A stretch of 64,000 bases of DNA from Bombyx mori. Its lineage: Eukaryota; Arthropoda; Insecta; Lepidoptera; Bombycidae. Each line of letters opens with the position of its first letter. The first letter of the stretch is position 1. A model generated the notes under the pieces. The model ran no database searches, was not told where the DNA came from, and saw only the letters and a list, made by a program, of their open reading frames with translations. The stretch lies in NCBI RefSeq assembly GCF_030269925.1, contig NC_085123.1, forward strand, positions 8,060,001 through 8,124,000. The letters are read 5' to 3'. The position numbers were made by a program, and so were the translations under genes. Of this stretch, positions 34,613 through 46,918 are shown piece after piece.

Positions 34613-36789
34613 CCTGTTTGATAACTTTCAATATGCAAAACAATTAAGACTTTGATCTGTTTGAACTGTTTAGTGGTTCCTGGAGCCCATTGACAACATT
34701 ACTAGAATGCCACCATCCACAATGAGACATGAGGTCGACGGCTCAATTATACTTTTATCTTTCACACAGTGAAAAAAGCAATTTAGTGAAATTCAAAAAT
34801 TTGAAAACTCAGACGAATTAAGTTTTACTACAAGAGCAATTCTGCATGTTGACCTGAATATCTGATGCTTCCCACAAAGACTGTCTTAGTGCTGTAGAAG
34901 CAATTAAACTGGTTTACCGCTTGGATTGCTACGTCTTGAATAAACGGTGAATTTAAACTTTGAGAATGCAAACTGTATTACGTCGGGAACGAACCAAATC
35001 GCTGTTAGTTCTCAATTAAGTGAGTTTTAACTTGAAACAATTTATATAGCGTTTGAAATGTGAAAGGTCTGTTTCCTTCGACCTTTATACTTACTTTTAC
35101 TTAGTGATTACTTTGATAGTCTTAACGAAAAACTGGTCAGGAAATTTTGTTCAGTAAAGCTAATATGTTTTAGAATTTCTGATTAACTGCGCTACGTGGC
35201 AATGAGATATACACGCGTTCATTTTATTGTGAATCAATATTTTTAGATTTATTATTAATACATGCGTTTCCTACATGAAGTAATGGATAACGAGATCCGA
35301 AGACCGGGCTTAGTGAGATAAACTGTCAGAGATCTATGTCTAGCAGTGAACAATTGTGGGTTGATGATGGTGATGGTGATGGTGATGATAATGACGATAT
35401 AGAATGAAAATTTTCGCTAAAACAAACAGACTATTATGCAAAGGTATGCTCGCTTAGTCTTTTTTATTGTGGTTCTTTTTGTATTTAACCTATTTTGACA
35501 TTCAATAATTGGTTCAAATATAAAATAACAAAACGAAGACTTAATTTATTTCTAACGTTTCAGAAACAAACCAATCTAAACTAATAGTTCGATTTACGAA
35601 CGTCAAATGTTACAAATCTGACAACGGGCGGACGCAGCTCGCAATTAGAGAGGATATCCCGCCCAGTAACATTTACATTTTAATTTAAATTTCAACGAAC
35701 TTGACGAGATTCGAGATAAATTGGGCCGCGTATTTAACGCAATAATTCGAGACTGCCGGTTCGCGGTTCCAAAATTAAAGGGTGGAATAATTGTTTGCAT
35801 TTTGATTAATAATTGACATTAATATTGGGAGCTCGTAGCGAGAAAGCCGCTATGTACGTGCATGTGCTAGGGACTACACGCTTTATTAGATTTTGAATTT
35901 CGATTTTTTTTAAATGTTATTACTATTATTTTTTTACATAATTGTATGATCCAGGACCTTCCCTTGGGCAGTCAACATTTGTTTCAATAGCACGGACTCA
36001 GTAGCTCGAGCCCTTAGTGACAACCTGAATGACGTTGTCGACATTGATAGATTAGATTAGAGTTGTATAAAATTCGATATGGTTTTAACTAGAAAATGCG
36101 GGTCTGTGGTCTAGTTTTCCCAAATTATTACTGCTATTTCTCCATCATTCATTTACCCCAAACTCTTCCTCTAGTTCTTATTTTGACCACTGGTTGGATA
36201 TGACATGCTGTAAACCAAAACGGCTTATGGTGCGGGGTTTGGGAGCACTAGGTTTCCAATACTTGTACGTTATATATATTTTTTATCTTAGTTCTTATTT
36301 ATTATATTTTTATCTTGCAACTTCACCTACAGTAGTAGCAGTATTAAAAAAAACAGATTTTTTCTATCACCTTTCTTCTTCATCATCTTGTCTTCATCTT
36401 TTTATATCAAAATAGAAGTAGTTTTCTTTCTATTTAAATTATTGCGACATTAACAGGATCTTACACGAGAACGTTGTATGTTTAATTAAAAAGTTTTCTA
36501 TAAAAGATTACAGCATTCCCGCTCTGCCGATATCGTTCGAAGATAAAAAAAGAGGATAATGCAAATGCGGAGTGCGGAACGGAGAATGATTCAGAGCAAC
36601 AAAAGGAATGCAATGGAAATATCGTTCGTTTGATGGCCGTAGCGAGTCGTAGCTCGCGTAGCATCGGCTCAGATCACGCTCCAACTATTGTGTTTTGATT
36701 GCATCCCTCGGGGATTTTATAAAATCAATTAACTTTCTTAGGAATTATGTCTTGGCGTAATGATAAGAACGATTGATTTATATTGATGA
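34613..36789. other. 2.2 kb with no gene; RTE 3' tail
   Basis: About 35300-35390 ends 'ctatgtctagcagtgaacaa', then 'ttgtgggttgatgatggtga' and a GATGGT microsatellite, which looks like the 3' end of an RTE-type LINE. The rest is unassigned. Confidence 0.45.
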
Positions 36790-37069
36790 CTAGCTGACCC
36801 GGCAGACTTCGTAGTGTCTCAATTGATAAATAAAAGAACTAAACTTTTGTATAAAATAAACTTAAAACAAACAAAAGGAATCCGTCCGACGGGGGACACA
36901 TGAAAGGGAAAATAAAATTGTTATTTTTATTTAATTCCGAGCATTTTCATATTTTCTTTTAAACCTTCTCTGGACTTCCACAAATAATTCAAGACCAAAA
37001 TTAGCCAAATCGGTCCAGCCATTCTAGAGTTTTAGCAAGACTAACGTACAGCAATTCATTTTATATAGA
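36790..37069 (-). mobile_element. Helitron-like repeat (family B)
   Basis: It reads on the minus strand from TCTATATAAAATGAATTGCT to gccgggtcagCTAG at 36790. It is slightly shortened at 36955. Confidence 0.75.
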
Positions 37070-37205
37070 CTACAAATCGATTAACAGACAATTGCTCAAT
37101 GACTACTTTAATATCACTTTAACGCAACAGCTAAAAAAATATGAACATATATTTTTTATTAATTTGGTATAATGGCTATGAGTCCCTCGAACTGGAATAT
37201 AGTAA

Positions 37206-37400
37206 TATACTGGAATATTAGACGGGTGGACGAGCTCACAGCCCACCTGGTGTGATGTGGTTGCTGGAGCCCATAGACAGCAATTACGTAAATGCGCCAC
37301 CCACCTTGAGATATAAGTTCTAAGGTCTCAGTATAGTTACAACGGCTGCCCCACCATTCAAACCGAAACGCATTAATGCTTCACGGCAGAAATATGCCGC
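37206..37400 (-). mobile_element. Bm1-type SINE, 5'-truncated
   Basis: It shows 'gtggacgagctcacagccca' and 'caacggctgccccaccattc', then stops within the body. Confidence 0.85.
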
Positions 37401-38498
37401 TGAAATGTCATCATCATGGCCATCATATGATCACATATCTAGTAATTGTGTGATAGGTTATATAAATAGCTTTTAATGTGGAAACGAGTTTACCTAGTAC
37501 CTTATGTGGTATGTTGTCACGGGAGTACATAGGTATCACAGAGTCCCGTTAAAACTAATGTCAAATTCACGATTTTGCTGTAGGGTTTGTCGTAATACCT
37601 CTAAACTGAAGCTCACTGTTACTACGCGTCAGTAATAAGCAGAATTTTGGTCCCTATCCGAGCGGGTTCACAGTACACCTTACCGCTAATAATTACGCCA
37701 ATGTATGTAACCTCTATACAAATTATCTTAAAAGAGGTTAATTTGTTATAAGGAAATTGTTACAAATTTGTTGAAATGAAAATTTGGATATTGGAAGATT
37801 AGAAAAAACATAAGAAATATAAAAGCATTTTAATATATTGAAATATAATAAATATAAAAATAGTGGTGAAGCAATAACTTTAAATGTTGTTTCTCTTTAT
37901 AAGGGCAACTCAATTTGCGCTATAGTTTTACTAAGATAAACTGTGTTTTGATGTAAACAAAATAATACATTATATGTATACTATTCGAATTTTGTTACGC
38001 GCATTGATTTCTTCATTGCGTTAATGAATTAACTAAATCGAATATTACGAATTATTCGTAAAAGTTTTGTTGACGATCGTAATTTTTTCTGTTTCTTAAA
38101 ACGTTGTTACAAATGTTTTTAATTCGAATGTCCAAAATAACGTTAACAAGAATGTTTGAGAGGTTAAAATCAGTACGTATTTGCTGTTGAATTTCACTTT
38201 GAAAATAATTATAGCAACGAGACGTATATACAGCACAGTAGATGTCATTTTCACAAAATTCAATTATTCTTCATGAAAATGTTTAAATGTTAATTAAGTA
38301 GGAGTGTTCTTTCATCTCGTTTTATTTGGTCTGCGTAGGATTTGTTTACAATGTGCCTAATGATACTCAGCGTTGAGATAAGTGGGGCCTGTCAACTTTG
38401 TTTCAAGTTTCAAGATTTTTAATAAATTTTCTTTCATTTTTATATATATTTTTTATTATAATTTATAGCGGCTCGTCTACTTTCAAGAGCTTTGGTTT
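37401..38498. other. AT-rich DNA, nothing recognised
   Basis: No gene or known repeat was identified. Confidence 0.4.
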
Positions 38499-38743
38499 TT
38501 TTATTGCTTGGATGGGTGGACGAGCTCACAGCCCACCTAGTGATAAGTGGTTACTGGAGTCGTAAATGCGCCACCCACCTTCAGATATCAGTTCTAAGGT
38601 CTCAAGTATAGTTTACGCATTACTGCTTCACGGCAGAAATAGGCAGGGTGGTGGTACCTACCCCTGCGGACTCACAAGAGGTCCTACCACCAGTAATTAT
38701 GCAAATTATAACTTTACGGGTTTGATTTTTATTATATTGCTAT
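38499..38743 (-). mobile_element. Bm1-type SINE, 5'-truncated with internal deletions
   Basis: It has a T-run, then 'gcttggatgggtggacgagc', and runs to 'ggtcctaccaccagtaatta'. The tract around the 'ggggcagccgttgtaact' block is missing. Confidence 0.85.
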
Positions 38744-38801
38744 TTCTAAAAAACTGCTAAAAATTTCTTCAAAAATATGTTGTATTTTTTGATCGAAATT
38801 T

Positions 38802-39033
38802 CGCCACCTTAACTGGTCCCGTGATAAGTTCGTAAAGAACTTGTGTTACAGGTACCAGATAACGGAAATAAATGTAAGATTTTTATTATACACATACATA
38901 TATTTAATATACATCCATAACCCTGGAAAAGACATTTATATTTATCATACAAATATCTTCCCTTGGCGGGATTCGAACCCGCGACCCCCTTGTGTAGTGA
39001 CCATGTCACTTACCACTACACCAGACGGCCGTT
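38802..39033 (-). mobile_element. tRNA-derived SINE, copy 1 of an inverted pair
   Basis: On the minus strand the head reads 'aacggccgtctggtgtagtg' (A box) and 'gcgggttcgaatcccgccaa' (B box). A body and a 3' hairpin, aagttc/gaactt, follow. The acceptor stem of a real tRNA does not pair (ggccgtc against ..aaggg), so this is a SINE and not a tRNA gene. Confidence 0.75.
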
Positions 39034-39271
39034 TTGAGTTTTACTGGACCTTATAGCGGCATAAATCTTTTTTAATGCTTCCGATTATCAACTAAACAGT
39101 TGAAGCGCAATTTTTCAAATCGTTTACGTAGTACATAGCTTGCTGTATAGTGTCAGTCTGGAATAACATCGTCCCGTCTCTGATATTTAACAAATGGTAA
39201 CTAAACAATGTATAACAAGCAGTATTCTGTGAGTATCATTGATTGTCAACCGATATTCCCTAGTTATACGG

Positions 39272-39425
39272 TGAATCATAAGCCTCGCGGATGGGTACTA
39301 CTACTATTTTGCCTATTTTTGACGTTCTGGTTTGATGGAGCAGCTGCTGTATAGTACTATTGAGACTTCGACCTCACGTCTCAAAGATGGGCGGCGACAT
39401 TCACATTGCGAAGTCTGTTTTATTC
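39272..39425 (+). mobile_element. Bm1-type SINE, badly degraded
   Basis: Only the blocks 'cggatgggtactactactat', 'tgcctatttttgacgttctg' and 'cgtctcaaagatgggcggcg' can be matched. Confidence 0.55.
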
Positions 39426-39713
39426 AAACCTGCATCACATTAAAGTAGAGATTGATTTATATATGTGTTTTCTATCATTTCAAATACTACGTATTCGTAG
39501 TTCAGGAAATTCCGTGATAGTGAGGCGTGGCACATGTCTGCTGGGGCCGGGGCTGTAAATCCCTTCGTGAATATTAAGTTAGGTCATTACGTATCTCGCC
39601 AATTCCGAAAGGTTTAGGAAGGCCCCAACGAATTTATTCCAGAAATAATATCAATCGAACCTTTTCGTAAAATCGCCTTAATTGTTCTGTCAAATACGTG
39701 TAATTAATATTAT

Positions 39714-39935
39714 ACTGGTGGTAGGTAGGGCGTATTGTGAGCTCGCACGGGTAGGTATTACCATACTGCCTATTTCTGCCGTGAAGCAGTAATGCGTTTC
39801 GGTTTGAAGAGGGATCGTTGTACTTTGAACTTTTGTCTCAAGTCAAGGGACGGTATTTATGCTGGGGATGTCTACAGGCTTCGGTAAGTACTCAGTACCA
39901 TGAGCTCGTCTACCCATCTAAGCAATAAAAATGTC
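39714..39935 (+). mobile_element. Bm1-type SINE, 5'-truncated, diverged
   Basis: It runs from 'tactggtggtaggtagggcg' to 'ctacccatctaagcaataaa', with a deletion in the middle. Confidence 0.8.
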
Positions 39936-40687
39936 AGTTGTTATGTTAAACGAATAAAAGCCAATTAGCAATGAAAAGAGTTTTTAGAGTCTTAAATATT
40001 GTTTATTTGATTTTAGAAAGGCATAGTTTAGGTTACAAAGGTATGTTTTAAAAACATAAGAACAAACAGATGTGATAGCAAATAGTGTAAACTAGTTAAC
40101 ACAATTATTCGTCTTTTAAAGTAAATAAATCTACAATTCTTAACAATCTCGTAATATACTTAAGTTCCTATATATTTATTAATTAAAACCAAACAAATAA
40201 TTTAAATAATTTAAGTTAAAAAAAATATGCTACACAAAAAACTTAACCAGAAATTAAATTAAATATATTTGAACGATGCTGCTATACCAGGAATTAAGGC
40301 CCGAAGAAACATTTTTTCTAAATAAGTAAACACGTACCCAAGCTGTATTCCAGAAACAACTTCCATGATGAAAATTAGCATCGTATAACAAAACGAAGCC
40401 CGCAGATTTTTTATAACCTTATGTAACATCTGGTTGTAAGGATAATTGTAAGCCCGCCAGGCACTACCGTCTTGTCTTTTTCGGGCGCGAAGCAATCAAT
40501 TGTCCGAATTGAAATTGGATAGCAGCAATCACGTCATAGACGTAACCGCCACTTAAAAACATAACACAAGGTGGCTAGTGAGTTTTTCTATTCATCTAGA
40601 GGAATATACATATCGACGCTTGAAAGGCAAACATGACCAAGCGACACTGCGTGAACTTTACAGTAGACTAATTTAAAGTTGAAATAC
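39936..40687. other. AT-rich DNA, nothing recognised
   Basis: A 78-codon minus-strand frame (40259-40495) shows no known domain. Confidence 0.35.
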
Positions 40688-40942
40688 CTGGTGGTAGGAC
40701 CTTTTGGGAGTCCGCACGGATAGGTACCACCACCTCGCCTATTTCCGCCGTGAAGCAGTAATGCGTTTCGGTTCGAAGGGTGGGGTAGCCGTTGTAACTA
40801 TACTTGAGACCTTAGAACTTCTATCTCAAGGTGGGTGGCGCATTTACTTTGTGGATGTCTATGGGCTCCAGTAACCACTTAACACCAGGAGGGCTGTGAG
40901 CTCGTCCACCCATCTAAACAATAAAAAAAATAAAAAAAAATG
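40688..40942 (+). mobile_element. Bm1-type SINE, 5'-truncated
   Basis: It runs from 'cctggtggtaggaccttttg' to 'acccatctaaacaataaaaa', close to consensus. Confidence 0.88.
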
Positions 40943-41084
40943 TACAAAGCAGTTTAAACGAATATGGATGCAAACAGAAGGCCGTGGGTTTTGGATAATT
41001 TAACTTGTCATTATCATTTTACATCATTCGAGTTTTGTGATTGTCGCGTAATCAACGGTTGATCAGCAATGGGTAGAACAGTGT

Positions 41085-41249
41085 GCTTAGTGCGAGTTGT
41101 TTAACGTTCTCGATAGCGTAAAAGTTAGCTCATATTTGTATGGAATGGGATCGTTTGTCTACGTTTGCCGCTAGGGGCGCTGTTCCAACTGCATACAAAA
41201 TTGAGTTAACTTTTACACTATCGAGAACGTTAAAAAACTCGCACTAAGC
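41085..41249. mobile_element. MITE with ~57-bp terminal inverted repeats
   Basis: The left arm from gcttagtgcgagttgtttaa pairs with the right arm ending ttaaaaaactcgcactaagc. Both continue through 'cgttctcgata' and 'gtaaaagtta' to 'tttgtatg', about 57 bp with around four mismatches. The spacer is only about 50 bp and non-coding. The superfamily is not determined. Confidence 0.8.
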
Positions 41250-41534
41250 CACAGAATACAGAAGCTGTAACCATTGCGTCGTGGCTCTGAAGTGTCAGCA
41301 GACTGAAAAAGCCGGCAGTGGCTACACGAGCCTTATAAATCTAAAAAGAATTATTATTTTAATTACAACGTTGCTATGATGGAAATTCACTTTATTATTG
41401 CATGCTTCCTTATTCGAAAATTTCAGAGTCTAATGCTGTGCAATGCAAAACATGATAATGTGTAACATACTTGTAAATCGTGAAGTGTGTTTATTGCTTA
41501 AGGTAGAGTCAAATTGCTTTTATGGCGGTGGTTT

Positions 41535-41766
41535 AACGGCCGTCTGGTGTAGTGGTAAGTGACATGGTCACTACACAAGGTGGTCGCGGGTTCGAATCCC
41601 GCCAAGGGAAGATATTTGTATGATAAATATAAATGTCTTTTCCAGGGTTATGGATGTATATTAAATATATGTATGTGTATAATAAAAATCTTACATTTAT
41701 ATCCGTTATCTGGTACCTGTAACACAAGTTCTTTACGAACTTATCACGGGACCAGTTAAAGTGGCG
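41535..41766 (+). mobile_element. tRNA-derived SINE, copy 2 of an inverted pair
   Basis: It is nearly identical to the reverse complement of 38802-39033, with a handful of differences. The A box is around 41545-41556, and the B box ggttcgaatcc at 41589-41599. The 3' hairpin has the arms aagttc and gaactt near 41728-41744. Confidence 0.75.
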
Positions 41767-41792
41767 TTATTGTTAGTAAATTGTTAGTTGTT

Positions 41793-42031
41793 AGTAGGAC
41801 CTCTTGTGAGTCCGCACGGGTAGGTACCAACACCCCGCCTATTTCTGCTGTGAAGCAGTAATGCGTTTCGGTTTGAAGGGTGGGGCAGCCGTTGTAACTA
41901 TACTGAGACCTTAGAACTGATATCTCAAGGTGGGTGGTGGCATTTACGTTGTAGATGTCTATGGGCTCCAGTAACTACTGGACAGGTGGACTGTGAGCTC
42001 GTCCACCCATCTACGCAATAAAAAAAAAGTT
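41793..42031 (+). mobile_element. Bm1-type SINE, 5'-truncated
   Basis: It runs from 'agtaggacctcttgtgagtc' to 'cccatctacgcaataaaaaa', 27 bp after the tRNA-derived SINE. Confidence 0.88.
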
Positions 42032-45000
42032 ATCAATAGAAGGTACGGGTGGTAAGGTAAGCAAAAAAATTTATTCAATATTAATAATATATTACCTGTG
42101 ACAGTTCTATTTTCACGAATCCAAAGACTTCGGAAAGGCCTTTCATAATGCGTATTTGATGATGTCGTAACGATGGATCCGGAATAGTTTCTTTATTGGT
42201 CCTTTATAGGTTCGGTTCGAACAGATGTGCCGATATATAATGAAATGTTTTATTACACAGTTCTTCATAAAAAGAAAGAATGGACGATAAATAAATTATT
42301 CATCGGATATAAGCGCTTAGAGGTAGCGAAGAGAGACGTCAATATGAGTACAGAGATGCATTATTTATGAAGAAACTCTCAGCACTTATATTTCGTTCTA
42401 TAGGAAATGAAATATTTCATTTAAAAATTCAATTCGGTTTTTAAATGACGGTCGGTTATTTTGGTCGTATCGAGTTTACGTTTCGCTTCCTTCCTATTCG
42501 AAAAAAAAAAACGATTTCCTAAATTTTTTAAGTATTAATTTTACCCGTTAAAATCACACAATATATTATATACGGGCGAATGATTACTTTTTTGACTATT
42601 TCAACATTCTATATATGAACTGTAGGAGTCTAGTTTTTTTTATTGGATTGTATGTAACTCATAAAATCTAACCACGCATTGTATTGTATGGTTTGTAATG
42701 GACACTAAACCTATGATTGAATAAGTCCTGCTGTGACGAGTACTTTTGTGTGACAACTAAGCTATCGACATACGATGGCACGCACCTAATAGTATATGTT
42801 GTTACGCATCATCGATTTGCTAAAATCGATACTTCAGTTGTAAAATAGTATTTGGATTACGATTGGGAACTATACAATAAACCAACAACTAAATGAAAGT
42901 TTTTACACTGTTATGGATCCTTATCTATTGCCAAGCTCGTTCTATGGCTGCCGGATTAAAGGATCTAACCCAAATCAAGAGTACACAAAGATTAAGTTTC
43001 TTATAAATGTAATATAAAATTAGTTATTACAATACTAATATCGTGTTAGTAGAACCACTCTATTTCTGAAATACAGGTTGGGCAAAGACCTGTTACAACT
43101 CCATCTACTTTTTGCGGTTATTGGCTAATTTCGTCTAGATCTCCCTTGCTATTTGTATCAGGTCATCATGCCACCGCCTTTTTGTCTATCAACACTTTTT
43201 ATTTACGCTTCTCTCTGTTAATCTTTGAGTAATTTTGAATATTTTTGCAGTGTTGGGTAAAAAACTGCTATTCAATATTTATTTTCTTTTATTTTATGAT
43301 GACTATATTACTGATATTAATTTGCTGTGGATTACGGACAAATATTGAAATTACGTAGGTCCGTTTTACGGTAAACTCGTTAAGACGACAATTCGAGTAT
43401 TAACATAAAAAGTTTTTTTTAATGATTCTCTATATTCTACAATCGTTGACTTAATAACTGGAAAATAAATAGTAGTGCGTGTTACGTATCTTAATTGTGG
43501 ATTTAACGTTCTGTGAAAGGTTCCGTCCCGAAGGAATTTGTACTAAAGGACTCCTAACAAGGGCTTCTAATGATCAAGGGATACCCTTGCTAGTAGGCGA
43601 AAACTCAAAAGACAAACGAATCGAGAGGAACAAAGGAATCGTTTTCATTCTTTTTTCCTCAATTATGTCCGGCCGTATATCGCGAGGAACATGCCAAGTA
43701 AAGGCATTTTGTGTAGATACCCACACTTTTTGTTTTGCCTTAACTATTCAGTACAAATTTCGAAATCATACTCACAATAAAACATTGAAGAATAGTAAAA
43801 AAAAACATGTGTGGCACTCGGGGACTGCCGCGGTAAAGCTATTACATAGCATTTTTTATCGACTTATGCAATTATAATTAGATAATAATAATTTAATATT
43901 AAAACAATAATAAAATAAATCGAATTTCTTTTATATACCACTAGACTACCGCCGCGCCGCGCCGTACTGTATTTTCTCAAGCTAAATCATCTAATTTACT
44001 AATAAGTAGCTTTTATCTAATTCAGATTCACGACTTAACAACGAATCCCTTATACTAATATTTCAGATGTTTCGAATATTAAAGCAATAAAATGGAATCG
44101 CCAATAAAATGGCGTCATAAAGTGTTCTTTGATGATATTTTACTCAATATCTTAAAAGTACGTAGCGGATACTATAGTGTATATACTTTGGAAATGACTT
44201 AACTTTAAAAGATCGACGATTTTCCAATAACTATCCAGCTAATAAATAGGCTAAATTTAAAAAACTTAATAAATAGCATTACCGGAAAGTGCTGTAAAAG
44301 TGAAAAGGAAGGGTAAAATTTAAACAGAAAATTGTCTGTTTAAAGTCCAAAATTTTAATGCTCATTTACAAGATTACTCGCCCGCGATCAAGGCCCAAAA
44401 ACAATTTATAGGTATGTGCAAAAACAAATGACGTCCTCAAAATTATGATTGCTACCGCGTTTCAAGAATCGTTACACATTCCCCTAACGTAATTTAAAAG
44501 TTAAAATTAAAAACATTTTCGCTAATGTGATTTTGATCGTGTTCGATGCAAAGAACGCCGAAACTCAGAGCCAATGGGGTCGTACGTTGATCTCTAGGGA
44601 TGGACTCAGAAAATAAATTATATCGAATTGAGATTATTTCAGATTTAATTGCAATTACGACCGGTGACCGTAATGGCACTTTGATGAATCAATCGACTTA
44701 GTTCTCTTCGGAAAGCTTAACGAAATTTTAATACCGACGAGAAAAAATCCTTTTATTCTCATAGTATCATGGGTACATTAATATTTTAAAACTGGACAAA
44801 TAAATGTATATAATAAAATATTGCCCTAAAGCGATAGACTACCATAATATTTAATGTCTCAATAAAAAGTTTTGAATTAAATTTTAAAATGACTGTGTCT
44901 AGAAGATTCACCCGCATCTAGTTTTTAAATGTAGACAAATTACAGTCGATGTCACTGTCGAGTGCGTAAACAATCACATAAAACATGTCGATCCATTACT

Positions 45001-45146
45001 CGAGTGAATGTTGCCGCAGGAAAAAATTCTAAGAACACCACGTCATGAACAACTAGATCACTAAACTAATTTTGATTGCTCGAACATAAAGACTTTTAAT
45101 TATGTTTGTTTAAATTTGATTTCTTTATATTATATCTTATTATTAA
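42032..45146. other. 3.1 kb with no recognised gene
   Basis: AT-rich. A 132-codon plus-strand frame (43479-43877) lacks domain features. A stretch at 43950-43980 is GC-rich (ccgcgccgcgccg). No known repeat was confidently matched. Confidence 0.4.
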
Positions 45147-45436
45147 CTATCTGACCCGGCAGACTTCGTAGTGCCTTAATCGATAAATAAAAGACCTAAG
45201 CTTTTGTATAAAATAAACTTAAAACAAACAAAAGGAATCCATCCGACGGGGAACACGTCAAAGGAAAAACAAAATTGTTATTTTTCTTTAATTCCGAGCA
45301 TTTTCATATTTATCTACCTTTTAAACCTTCTCTGGACTTCCACAAGTAATTCAAGACCAAAATTAGTCAAATCGGTTCAGCCGTTCTCGAGTTTTAGCGA
45401 GACTAACGAACAGCAATTCATTTTTATATATATAGA
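45147..45436 (-). mobile_element. Helitron-like repeat (family B)
   Basis: On the minus strand it starts A|TCTATATATATAAAAATGAA and ends gccgggtcagatag, a decayed CTAG. Confidence 0.75.
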
Positions 45437-46216
45437 TAAGATTAATCCGATATATTTAATGTGTACTAATCGCTGGAAAATTTGCTATGATAACGGTTTT
45501 CTCGGTAACAATTAATTACGTTTCAACGGGGCGCTGATAGACATCGATTTTGCGCTGTGGATTTGATAAAACGGCGTTTTATTAATGAAACAGAGAGCAC
45601 GTTAATCTCTGTTCGGAGCACGGATCTGTTAAATGGGCCTTAAACAATTTTGATCTCGCATTTTTACGCTTTAGGAACAATGCGAAAACAATTTTCATGA
45701 CCGGTGTAAATTTTGGTTTGGAAAAGTGACATTTTTAATTTTAGATCCTTTTTCACTGCTATTCATACGTGGATCCTTTTTGTGTCGTAATGATTGTATT
45801 GATTTTCTAGACCTTTTGGTTTTGACGACCGCCCGCTAACGAATACAGGCTGAGGGTCGCATACCCCTCAATTTGTAATGAAAGGTTCGAATCAGAAGAA
45901 ATACTGCACCAGTATTTCTTGTTAGTATTATTTTCTACCAGCCCTTAAAAATAATTACGAATTTAGAAAACATGCAAGGATAGTATTAATGATAGTGAAA
46001 AATTTGAATTTCTTTTTTATTGTGGTGAACGAGCCCTCGGTCCACTAGATGTTGAGTGGTCACAGAATCATATAGCTGCATCTTTTGATCAGAGTATTAC
46101 TGTACATTTCAATGACTTCAAATGACAAAGCTATTCAAGTGAATTGGTGTACTACATAGCATTGTACAGTTGCTTGAGAGTCGCGGTATATCATTTGGTG
46201 TGCCTTTATATATAAA
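45437..46216. other. No gene; degraded SINE tail
   Basis: About 46013-46080 ('tattgtggtgaacgagccct', 'agtggtcacagaatcatata') resembles a reversed, degraded Bm1 tail. Confidence 0.4.
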
Positions 46217-46409
46217 TCTAGGGTGGTTTTTACGGATGTTCCGTTATATCTACTGAACCATGCACCCGATTGACTTGGTATCCATGTAGAAAATACATGT
46301 ACTTAATGGATAGGCTAATATTTATATGAGTGTTGGACTCCCTAATAATAATGACAATAAATAATAATGTTAATTTTAAATGCCCAGCGAAGCGGGCGAG
46401 TACGGATAG
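46217..46409 (+). mobile_element. Helitron-like repeat (family E)
   Basis: It starts A|TCTAGGGTGGTTTTTACGG, includes 'tgcacccgattgacttggta', and ends with the hairpin gcccagcgaagcgggc and 'gagtacggatag|t', a decayed CTAG|T. Its class is inferred from its ends. Confidence 0.5.
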
Positions 46410-46907
46410 TGTATGTATAATAGTATGTACTACTATGTGTGATTTGAATAACGCCGCTTGTGCTTCTAACTAGAATCAGGAGCATAGGGATAGAAAAAAT
46501 GACACACGAATTATGTTTTATATTAAATTTCAACTACGGCCAACTTAATATAATGAGTATTTACATTAGGTACCAAGTGTTCTCCAGAGTATCTGGGCAG
46601 TAATTTATTAAATTACAACCGAAATAGACGTTTAAAAATGAGAAAATTATTCGTTAAAATGAGAGCTGTCAAACAGAGAGGTAAAGGTGACAAGCTACTA
46701 GAAATATTTTTAGATTTGTTTCAAATATTAGTGAGATTTTAATGGTATAGTTGTAAATCTGTTATTGAAATTAAATAGACACTCTTGGTCGGACATGTAT
46801 TAAGGCTTTATTAAAGATGGAAACACCGGTAGTTTTATTCCTCTCAATTATCCAAAGACAAAGAACGTGAATTTTTGTTTGTTTATTTAGGTACTATGCG
46901 TTGGAGT
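46410..46907. other. AT-rich left flank of the complete LINE
   Basis: No gene or repeat was recognised. Confidence 0.4.
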
Positions 46908-46918
46908 ATCGTTTGTCT

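Noticed and set aside
35356..35395. GATGGT repeat as a regulatory array
   Set aside because: It is the microsatellite tail usual at the 3' end of RTE-type LINEs.
41535..41607. Possible tRNA gene (A and B boxes and a cloverleaf-like fold)
   Set aside because: The acceptor stem does not pair and the same sequence with the same 3' body is repeated at 38802-39033, so it is a SINE.
43479..43877. 132-codon plus-strand ORF
   Set aside because: No domain, composition like the surrounding AT-rich DNA, no start or splice support.
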